Assembly: GCF_003545815.1 (NCBI RefSeq)
Contig: NZ_PDUW01000008.1
Coordinates: 150,853 to 214,852 of the forward strand
DNA from: Pusillimonas caeni
Lineage (GTDB): Bacteria; Pseudomonadota; Gammaproteobacteria; Burkholderiales; Burkholderiaceae_B
Reading direction: 5' to 3'
Length of the DNA: 64,000 nucleotides
Positions 19,463 to 25,975 of the stretch are shown in pieces (position 1 is the stretch's first letter; each line of letters opens with the position of its first letter). The position numbers were made by a program, and so were the translations under genes. A model generated the notes under the pieces. That model was not told the origin of the DNA. It saw nothing but the letters and a program-made list of their open reading frames with translations, and did no database searches.

Positions 19463-20869
19463 CTAGAAGCTGCCGAACATCGTCCCCAGGCTAATGACGG
19501 CGATCAGCGCGACCATGGGCACGCCCATGGTCACCGCCGCGATGTTCATGTACGACTGCCGATGGGTCAGACTGCAGATGGACAGCAAGGTGATGATGGC
19601 GCCGCAATGAGGCAAGGTATCGAAACCGCCCGCCGCCATCACGGCGACACGGTGCATCAATTCGGGACTGATTCCGGCCTCTTGCGCCATGCGCAGGTAA
19701 TCGGCGCCCAAAGTCTGCAGGGCAATGCTCAGGCCGCCCGATGAGGAGCCGGTGATGCCGGCCAGCACGTTCATGGCGACGGCTTCGGAAACAAGCGGAT
19801 TGCCCGGCGCCACATTGAGCACCGCGTCGCGGATGATGGCAAAGCCCGCCAGGCCGGCGATGACGGCGCCGTAGCCTACTTCCGAAGCCGTGTTGAAAAG
19901 CGGCAGCATGAAGCCGAAGACGCCCTTGTTGACCGTTTCGCGCAGATCGATCCAACGGCCCAGGCGTGACACGACCAGGGTTGCGCAGGCCACCACCAGC
20001 GCGACGATCAGCGCCCACAAGCCGGTCATCTTCTCGGGCGCCACCTTGGGAAAGCGTTCAATAACGAAGGACAGATCCATGTTCGGGAACACGGCGTAGG
20101 TGAACAAGGCGTTGACGCCCACCACCAGCAACAGGGGCAAGACAGCCAGAGCCAGCGGCATGCGCGACATGGGACCGCGCGCTTCATCGGCCGCGTCCGC
20201 AGCGGCCACGCCCTCGGCATGCACGCCGTAGCCCTCGCCCTTCAGGCGCGCGGCGGCCTGGCGCGACAGCAGCCACCACAAGCCGCCGCCCAGCATGATG
20301 ATGCCGCCGATGATGCCCAGCCCTGGCGCGGCAAAGACATTGGTGCCGTAATAGGGAATCGGGATGGCGTTCTGGATGGCCGGCGTGCCGGGCATCGCCG
20401 TCATGGTGAAGGTGAAGGAGCCCAGTGCAATGGACGCCGGGATGAGGCGCTTCGGAATGTCCGCCGCGCGGAACAGGCTGCGCGCAATGGGGTAGATGGC
20501 GAAGGCCACCACGAACAGGGACACGCCGCCATAAGTGAGCACGCTGCAGGCCAGCACCACCGTCAGAATGGCATGCTTGTGGCCCAGGCGCTCGACGATC
20601 CATCGCGAGATCGTGTTGGCCGCACCCGAATCGGCCATGAGCTGCCCGAACAATGCGCCCAGCAGGAATATCGGCAGGAACTGCAGCACATAACCGCTGA
20701 GCGCCGACATGAACGTTTCGGTGTAGATCGGCAGAAAGTAAAAGATATCTCCCGACAGCAGCACCGCGAGCGCGGCCATGAGGGGAGCCAGCAGCAGCAC
20801 GGTGATTCCCCGATAAGCGAGATACATCAGAAGAAGAAGCGAAACGACGATTGCGAGCGTGCTGCCCAT
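19463..20869 (-). CDS. GntP-family permease
   Basis: 468 residues with about 12-14 hydrophobic segments. The family is GntP: proton symporters for gluconate and related hydroxy acids. Hallmarks are the Met-Pro-Gly-Thr-Pro-Ala-Ile-Gln-Asn segment after the first long helices and the Gly-Ser-Ser-Ser-Gly-Gly stretch near the C-terminus. The substrate could be gluconate, glycerate or a related acid; no adjacent catabolic gene identifies it. The 212 bp up to the outer-membrane gene should contain both promoters. Confidence 0.85.
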   Translation of the reverse strand: MGSTLAIVVSLLLLMYLAYRGITVLLLAPLMAALAVLLSGDIFYFLPIYTETFMSALSGYVLQFLPIFLLGALFGQLMADSGAANTISRWIVERLGHKHAILTVVLACSVLTYGGVSLFVVAFAIYPIARSLFRAADIPKRLIPASIALGSFTFTMTAMPGTPAIQNAIPIPYYGTNVFAAPGLGIIGGIIMLGGGLWWLLSRQAAARLKGEGYGVHAEGVAAADAADEARGPMSRMPLALAVLPLLLVVGVNALFTYAVFPNMDLSFVIERFPKVAPEKMTGLWALIVALVVACATLVVSRLGRWIDLRETVNKGVFGFMLPLFNTASEVGYGAVIAGLAGFAIIRDAVLNVAPGNPLVSEAVAMNVLAGITGSSSGGLSIALQTLGADYLRMAQEAGISPELMHRVAVMAAGGFDTLPHCGAIITLLSICSLTHRQSYMNIAAVTMGVPMVALIAVISLGTMFGSF

Positions 20870-21081
20870 GCCTCATGCCTTGTCAAACGGTTGCCGGGGC
20901 CGCCCCGCGCCGTGCGGCGGCCAATAGCCGTCGAGTGTGGCATCGGGCACGAAGCGGTCCATTACAACGGAATGACGGTCTACGAATTTTGCCGGCGGCA
21001 AAACTGGCTTCGCGGCCGCAAACCGTCTACCATACTGGCGGTAACTATGTATATCCGGTCGATACAAACATTGGAAGATTC

Positions 21082-21891
21082 ATGGTTGAAACACCGTATT
21101 GCGCGGCCATCCTGCTGGCCTGTATGGCGATAAGCTCGCCCGCTGCCGCAGAGCAGGCGCCGAACGATCAAGGCATGTACGCGGGCATATTCGGCGGGCT
21201 CGGCGCCGCCACCGCGACGAGCCTGCAACAGCAAGGCGCGGTCTACCTGCGCCCGCCGCAAAGGCTGCCCATACTGCCCATCAACGCCAAGGGCTCCACC
21301 GCCAGCAGCACCAGCGTCGCGCTGGGCGGCGCGCATCTGGGCTATGAATGGAATCGCCTGAACCTCGCTTCGAACTGGGGGTTGCGTCCGGCGGCTGAAC
21401 TGGAAGGCGTCTACATCGGCAAGCATTCGCCCACCGGCGAAATGCCCGTCATGCCGCGCTTCCTGGGCATGCAGTATGTCACCGTTCCCACCACGGCCGG
21501 GGTCTTCCTGGCCAACGCGATCTTCACCCTCGAAACGCCCTACTCCAGTAAAGTCCTTCCCTACATAGGCCTGGGCGCCGGCATGGCTTTCGTGTCCATC
21601 AAAGGGTCCGATTCCGCCAACCCCTCCGAACCCGGCATCAATCACTTCAACTCCGATCCCGACGCATCGGACTCCGCCTTCGCCATGCAGATCAAAGCCG
21701 GCATCAAGGGGCGGATCACCAAGAACCTGCGCCTGTTCGCCGAATACAGGCATTTGTCGATCGACGCGACAAGCTACAAATTCGGCGCCACCGACTACCC
21801 CGGCCTGCACCTTCCCACCGCAACATGGCATGTCAACATGGGCCGCCAGAAATACAATCTGTTCGTGGCCGGCCTGCAATATAAGTTCTGA
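21082..21891 (+). CDS. Outer-membrane beta-barrel protein
   Basis: 269 residues from the ATG at 21082, preceded by GGAAG. A signal peptide is visible, with a hydrophobic core and Ala-x-Ala type site around Ala-Ala-Ala-Glu (about 23). The rest shows alternating hydrophobic strands with Gly and aromatic residues (Tyr-Ala-Gly-Ile-Phe-Gly-Gly, Tyr-Ile-Gly-Leu-Gly-Ala-Gly), ends in Lys-Phe, and has the C-terminal aromatic that the BAM complex recognises. It looks like an OmpA/OmpW-type eight-stranded barrel. No function can be assigned. Confidence 0.8.
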   Translation: MVETPYCAAILLACMAISSPAAAEQAPNDQGMYAGIFGGLGAATATSLQQQGAVYLRPPQRLPILPINAKGSTASSTSVALGGAHLGYEWNRLNLASNWGLRPAAELEGVYIGKHSPTGEMPVMPRFLGMQYVTVPTTAGVFLANAIFTLETPYSSKVLPYIGLGAGMAFVSIKGSDSANPSEPGINHFNSDPDASDSAFAMQIKAGIKGRITKNLRLFAEYRHLSIDATSYKFGATDYPGLHLPTATWHVNMGRQKYNLFVAGLQYKF

Positions 21892-21954
21892 AACCAGTCT
21901 CCCTGCCAGCGCGCGGCGCCGGCAAGCCGCAACCCCTACCTTCTTTTTTGTGCC

Positions 21955-22203
21955 GTCATCTACGACCTGGGCCAGGTATTCGCTCAAGCCGCGCCGTGAA
22001 CCATGCCGCGCCGGTCCGGCCTGAACGACGTGCGCATCGTGCGCGACATTTATCCGCCGCGCTTGGACCTGGACTACCAGTTGTCCGATGAGCACGGTGC
22101 CACGCTGCGGGAAGGCAGCGCAACGCTGCGCGATCCCAGCTTCCAGCGTCCGAACATCCAGCCACTCGGGACGCCAATAATTAACCTTCCAACTCCCGTT
22201 TAG
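21955..22203 (+). pseudogene. Remnant of a DUF3016-family protein
   Basis: From 22003 one frame reads Asn-Asp-Val-Arg-Ile-Val-Arg-Asp-Ile-Tyr-Pro-Pro-Arg, followed by a Leu-Asp-Tyr segment and Leu-Arg-Glu-Gly-Ser-Ala-Thr-Leu-Arg-Asp. This matches the conserved C-terminal part of DUF3016 proteins as I know them. The normal N-terminal 100 residues are missing; a possible trace (Trp-Ala-Arg-Tyr-Ser-Leu-Lys-Pro) lies in another frame at about 21965. The final 15 residues diverge from the family. The rest of the 463-bp gap between the barrel and tannase genes shows nothing else clear. Confidence 0.6.
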
Positions 22204-22354
22204 GGTTTTTCCGGATCATATCCATGCTTGTCATCCATTGGCGTGCCATGTAGTATCGGCCGTATATCAGGATACCTGATACTGCCTTGATTCAAACACT
22301 CCACCATCCAAGCGCAATTGCCAATCACCAATAACAAGCAAACGGGAGACATGC

Positions 22355-24085
22355 ATGGACAAGCGCCTTACCCTCACGACCCTGGCCGCGTTGACCGCCC
22401 TGCTGTATGGCTGCCACAGCAGCAGCGGCGACAATAAGCCCGACGACCCGCCGCAGCTCAGCTGCGCCGACATCACCACCGAAGCCCTGGACGTTCCGGG
22501 TCTGGTCATCACCAACGCCGTCGCCAATCCGGCCACCGACGCCGGCACCAGCCAATCCGCGCCGGCGCACTGCCTGGTGGAAGGCCATTTGAACGAACGC
22601 AAGAGCGAGGTCGACAACCAGCAGTACGCCATCGGTTTCGAAGTGCGCCTGCCCACCGACTGGAACGGCCGCTTCTTCTTCCAGGGCGGCGGCGGCACCG
22701 ACGGCGCCGTCAACCCCGCACTGGGCAGCCTGCCCGGCGAAGGCCAAGCCACCAACGCCTTGAGCGAGGGCTATGCGGTCGCCAGCACCGACGGCGGGCA
22801 CAAGAGCATCGATGACGGCACGCCCGCCGGCGGCTCGCTGTTCGGCGTCGACCCCCAGGCGCGTATCGACTATGGCTACAACGCCGTGGGCGAGGTCACC
22901 AAGGTGGCGCAAACGCTCATCCAGCGCCATTACGATAAAGGCGCAGATCGTTCGTACTTCGTCGGCTGCTCCAACGGCGGCCGCCAGGCCATGGTGGCCG
23001 CCTCGCGCTTTGCGGACCTGTATGACGGCGTCATCGCGGGCAATCCCGGTTTCAATCTGCCCAGGGCGGGCATCCAGCACGCCTGGGACAACCAGCAATT
23101 CGCCAGCGTCGCGCCCCGTGACGCCGCCACCGATCGGCCCATCATCGAGCAATCGTTCACCTTGCCCGACATGCAGCTCGTGGCCGGCAAGGTGCTGGGT
23201 GTATGCGATGGGCTGGACGGCTTGAAGGACGGCATGATCTTGAACTCTGCCGCCTGCCAGGCCGCCTTCGATCCGGCGAAAGAACTGGTTTGCGTTTCCG
23301 GCCAGACTCCGGGCACCGACTGCCTTGGCGATGCAGCAAAAGTCGACGCGCTCGTCCGGGTGTTCGATGGGCCGCGGAACTCGCAGAATCAGGCGCTGTA
23401 CGCCAGTTGGCCATGGGATGCCGGCGTCGGCGAGATGGGCTGGCGCATCTGGAAACTTGCCATGCCGTTTCCCAACCCCGATCCCACCATTCCCAATTCC
23501 ATCATTGCCACCATGGGCGGATCGGCTCTGCCCTACATCTTCATGACGCCGCCCGTACAGGTTCCCGGCGCCGGACATGGCCTGATCGACTACCTGCTGG
23601 GCTACGATTTCGATGCGGACGCTCCCGGCATCCACCGCCGCACCGACGTCTACACCGAATCATCGATGGAATTCATGACGCCTCCCAATCCCACCGACCT
23701 CGGCGCATTCAACGCCAAAGGCGGGAAGATGATCGTCTACCATGGCAACAGCGATCCTGTGTTCTCGGTGCATGACACCATTCAATGGTACGAGAACCTG
23801 AAAAACGCCGACGCCGAGGCCGGCGACTATGCCCGCCTGTTCACCGTGCCGGGGCAGAACCACTGCAGCGGCGGCCCCTCCACCAGCCAGTTCGACTTGC
23901 TGACCGCCCTGGTCGATTGGGTGGAGAACGACAAGGCGCCCGAGCAGGTAATCGCCATGGCTTCGCCCGACAGCACACTGAGCGGCGTCGAAAGCCGGCC
24001 CCTGTGCCCGTATCCGCTGTACGCCAGATACGACGGGCACGGAGATCCGAAAGTGGCTTCCAGCTTCGAGTGCGTCGAGCCCTGA
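22355..24085 (+). CDS. Tannase/feruloyl esterase family lipoprotein
   Basis: 576 residues. The ATG at 22355 follows a GGGAGA ribosome site. An N-terminal lipobox-like Leu-Tyr-Gly-Cys (Cys20) implies a lipoprotein at the cell surface or in the periplasm. Tannase family features are the early Cys-Ala-Asp-Ile region, the nucleophile Gly-Cys-Ser-Asn-Gly-Gly-Arg-Gln, and a late Gln-Asn-His-Cys-Ser-Gly-Gly segment with the catalytic His next to the Cys that pairs with the Cys before Ser. It should cleave aromatic ester bonds such as gallate, ferulate or terephthalate monoesters. It stands alone, with a strong hairpin downstream. Confidence 0.9.
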   Translation: MDKRLTLTTLAALTALLYGCHSSSGDNKPDDPPQLSCADITTEALDVPGLVITNAVANPATDAGTSQSAPAHCLVEGHLNERKSEVDNQQYAIGFEVRLPTDWNGRFFFQGGGGTDGAVNPALGSLPGEGQATNALSEGYAVASTDGGHKSIDDGTPAGGSLFGVDPQARIDYGYNAVGEVTKVAQTLIQRHYDKGADRSYFVGCSNGGRQAMVAASRFADLYDGVIAGNPGFNLPRAGIQHAWDNQQFASVAPRDAATDRPIIEQSFTLPDMQLVAGKVLGVCDGLDGLKDGMILNSAACQAAFDPAKELVCVSGQTPGTDCLGDAAKVDALVRVFDGPRNSQNQALYASWPWDAGVGEMGWRIWKLAMPFPNPDPTIPNSIIATMGGSALPYIFMTPPVQVPGAGHGLIDYLLGYDFDADAPGIHRRTDVYTESSMEFMTPPNPTDLGAFNAKGGKMIVYHGNSDPVFSVHDTIQWYENLKNADAEAGDYARLFTVPGQNHCSGGPSTSQFDLLTALVDWVENDKAPEQVIAMASPDSTLSGVESRPLCPYPLYARYDGHGDPKVASSFECVEP

Positions 24086-24105
24086 GCCGATGCCTAGCGA
24101 TCTCA

Positions 24106-24147
24106 TTGCGGAAGCCGGCCAGGAGGTTCGGCTTCCGCAAATTATTT
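24106..24147 (+). terminator. Terminator-like hairpin after the tannase gene
   Basis: An 11-bp perfect stem (TTGCGGAAGCC with GGCTTCCGCAA), a 13-nt loop and a T-rich tail ATTATTT, starting 20 bp after the stop codon. The tail is not an uninterrupted T run, but the stem is long and well placed. Confidence 0.65.
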
Positions 24148-24156
24148 GTATATGCC

Positions 24157-24400
24157 CTATGGCCGTGCCGACCGTTTGGCTCCGGCGACACAGAACACCG
24201 CGGCCAGGGAGACCCCCAGCATTGACCAGCTCACCCGCTCGTGCAGAAACAAGGCGGCCAGGCCCAAGCCCATGAACGGCTGGAGCAATTGAAGCTGACC
24301 CACCGCGGCGATGCCGCCCAGCGCGAGCCCACGGTACCAGAACACGAAACCGATCAACATGCTGAACAGCGCTACGTAGGCAAGGCCGAACCAGGCTGGT
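24157..24400 (-). pseudogene. EamA/DMT-family permease, C-terminal remnant
   Basis: The minus strand encodes about 80 residues of the last part of an EamA drug/metabolite transporter: Phe-Gly-Leu-Ala-Tyr-Val-Ala-Leu-Phe-Ser-Met, then Phe-Trp-Tyr-Arg-Gly-Leu, and the final helix pair. A whole protein has about 300 residues and ten helices; the first seven or so are missing. Similarity to the family stops at about 24400, exactly where the divergent aminotransferase-like remnant begins. Confidence 0.75.
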
Positions 24401-24962
24401 CCGCTACATGAGCAAAGGACTCCGGCGAGGTCACCGAGACTTGCCGCTTTCGACGGCCTGTCGCGCGTCATTCCATATCGGCAGCTTCTCCAAAAGCGTG
24501 TCAGCCTCTCTGCGCTGCGGCTACATCGCGGCCCGACCCGATTGGATCGAATCCCTGACCAACCTGAAAATCGCCACCGCCTTCGGCGGCGGGCGGCTGG
24601 CCGCCGACGTCGTGTTGAAGGTGCTCACCGACAGCGGCTACCGCAAACACATGGAGTCCATACGGCTGCGCCTTGCCCGCGAAATGGAAAAGACACTTGC
24701 CGGGCTTCAGAGTGTTGGCATCGAGCCGTGGCTCGTCCCCCGTGCGGGGATGTTTCTTTGGTGCCGCCTTCCACAAGGCCTGGACGCGGCTTCCGTTGCG
24801 CGATCATGCCTGAAAGAAGGCATTGTGCTGGCGCCCGGCAACGCGTTCAGCCAGTCATTGAGCGCAGGCGATTTCCTGCGCTTCAATGTGGCGCAATGTC
24901 ATGACCCGCGGATCTTCGAGGTCTTGAGTCGCGTGTTGAATCAGCAAGCGGGAAGCGCCTGA
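24401..24962 (+). pseudogene. PLP-dependent aminotransferase/MocR-like regulator, C-terminal remnant with a frameshift
   Basis: The plus strand encodes the C-terminal third of a MocR/PdxR-type fold-I aminotransferase: Ile-Gly-Ser-Phe-Ser-Lys-Ser with the PLP-binding Lys, then Ala-Ser-Leu-Arg-Cys-Gly-Tyr-Ile-Ala. Just upstream another frame continues the family (Leu-His-Glu-Gln, then Ser-Pro-Arg-Leu-Ala-Ala-Phe-Asp-Gly-Leu), so one extra base, a C near 24474, shifts the frame. The N-terminal HTH and large domain are lost at 24401. The remnant is not functional. MocR genes are often divergent from EamA genes, which fits a single deletion. Confidence 0.75.
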
Positions 24963-25025
24963 GCAGACCGCCTTTCAGACACGCCCTTTCTCTGAGCAGG
25001 TTTATTCCACAACGCACGGCGGAAT

Positions 25026-25126
25026 TTATCCACTGAATCTGTGCGCAAGGCTGTGAATAATTATTGAACGAATCGCCGCGAGCCCGGTGGCGCATGGTGT
25101 TGTCAGCGTGGTCTCGTATTTGAGAC
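25026..25126. repeat. Dispersed element copy A: paired DnaA-box-like motif plus hairpin
   Basis: A 47-bp core (25026-25072) is repeated with one mismatch at 54189-54235. Within it TTATCCACT (25026-25034) and the inverted TGTGAATAA (25052-25060, which reads TTATTCACA on the other strand) face each other across 17 bp; these are close or exact matches to the DnaA-box consensus TTATNCACA. A hairpin GTCTC-GTATTT-GAGAC (25111-25126) begins 38 bp after the core. The 316-bp stretch 24963-25278 holds this element and the toxin operator but no gene. Confidence 0.75.
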
Positions 25127-25253
25127 TCGATCTATCCAGATAACGAGATGACAGGATATTTTCGTCCTTTTCAATTTTGACCGCAGAGTACCTATGCAGC
25201 ATTATTCTCAGCGCTGCCGAGGTTTTCCGGAACTCACGCATACTAGCACTTTA

Positions 25254-25269
25254 TTAACATATTTGTTAA
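25254..25269. promoter_or_regulatory. Palindromic operator in front of the toxin-antitoxin operon
   Basis: A perfect 6-bp inverted repeat, TTAACA-TATT-TGTTAA, ends 9 bp before the toxin ATG. Type II antitoxins with HTH domains usually repress their own operon at such palindromes. Its position suggests autoregulation by the downstream XRE antitoxin. Confidence 0.7.
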
Positions 25270-25278
25270 CATTCTCCT

Positions 25279-25611
25279 ATGTCTTACAGCATTCACTACT
25301 ATAGTGAAGATGTAGAAGCAAAAGTTCTGGCTTTGCCCAAAACCCTACTTGCTCGTTACTTCAGCCTGACTGACCGCATGATCTTGATGGGCGCCAATCT
25401 GGGCGAACCGCATACTAAGGCCTTCGGCGGCGGCCTGTTCGAATTGCGCCTCAAAGGGGCTGAAGGTGTCGCTCGTGTTTTTTATTGCACACGCATTGAG
25501 CGCCGTATCGTGATGCTTCACAGTTTCGTGAAAAAGACGGAAAAAACGCCTCCTGCAGAACGACGCATTGCTGAAGCCAGATTGAAGGAGATCCAGAATG
25601 CGAACTCATGA
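25279..25611 (+). CDS. Type II toxin, RelE/HigB-like (phage Gp49-like family)
   Basis: 110 residues. It fits the Gp49-like HigB/RelE toxin family: the Leu-Gly-Glu-Pro-His-Thr-Lys segment followed by Gly-Leu-Phe-Glu-Leu-Arg, and Arg-Val-Phe-Tyr-Cys in the middle strand. It has a basic Lys/Arg-rich C-terminus. Such toxins cut mRNA on the ribosome. The antitoxin gene starts inside its 3' end (14-bp overlap). The toxin-first order is the HigBA arrangement. The ATG at 25279 has no convincing SD, so toxin translation may be weak. Confidence 0.82.
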   Translation: MSYSIHYYSEDVEAKVLALPKTLLARYFSLTDRMILMGANLGEPHTKAFGGGLFELRLKGAEGVARVFYCTRIERRIVMLHSFVKKTEKTPPAERRIAEARLKEIQNANS

Positions 25612-25885
25612 AAAACTCAAGGCTCTGGCCCTTTCCGACCCTGAGGTCCGCGCCGAATACGAACGCATCGAACGCGAGGAAATGCCCATGCTCGATGCCA
25701 TTCTGAAAGCTCGAGCCGAGGCGGGCCTGACCCAGGCTCAAGTCGCGGAACGGATGGGCACCAAAGCTCCCGCCGTGGCACGGCTGGAAAATTCCCTCGT
25801 AACCGGAAAGCATTCGCCTTCAGTGGCTACGTTGCAGAAATATGCCGCGGCCCTAGGCAAGAAACTGGAAGTCCGTTTCGTCTAA
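25598..25885 (+). CDS. XRE-family antitoxin
   Basis: 95 residues with a helix-turn-helix of the Cro/C1 type at about 40-93: Gly-Leu-Thr-Gln-Ala-Gln-Val-Ala-Glu-Arg-Met-Gly, then Ala-Val-Ala-Arg-Leu-Glu-Asn. It is the expected DNA-binding antitoxin of the upstream RelE/HigB-like toxin and likely binds the palindrome at 25254-25269. The ATG at 25598 has a strong GAAGGAGAT ribosome site, better than that of the toxin, which would favour antitoxin excess. Confidence 0.85.
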   Translation: MRTHEKLKALALSDPEVRAEYERIEREEMPMLDAILKARAEAGLTQAQVAERMGTKAPAVARLENSLVTGKHSPSVATLQKYAAALGKKLEVRFV

Positions 25886-25949
25886 AGCGCGGCCGTCCGG
25901 CGTATCGCGAGCCGGTGTCCCCGCTGCGGTCGGCGGGCAACTGCTTTGA

Positions 25950-25975
25950 AGCCGCAAATCACGAGATTTGCGGCT
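25950..25975 (-). other. Hairpin over the cphA stop codon
   Basis: An 11-bp perfect stem (AGCCGCAAATC with GATTTGCGGCT) and a 4-nt loop cover the last codons of cphA and its TGA. The minus-strand tail (TCAAAG) is not T-rich, so any terminator role is uncertain. It lies where the antitoxin and cphA genes converge. Confidence 0.5.

Noticed and set aside
20870..21081. Plus-strand frame upstream of the outer-membrane barrel, starting at 20851
   Set aside because: The added residues are Cys- and Arg-rich without a signal peptide; the ATG at 21082 begins a proper signal peptide with SD.
25026..25072. Interpretation of copy A as a chromosomal replication origin
   Set aside because: Only two boxes are present, there is no AT-rich unwinding region with box clusters, and dnaA, dnaN or parAB genes are absent.
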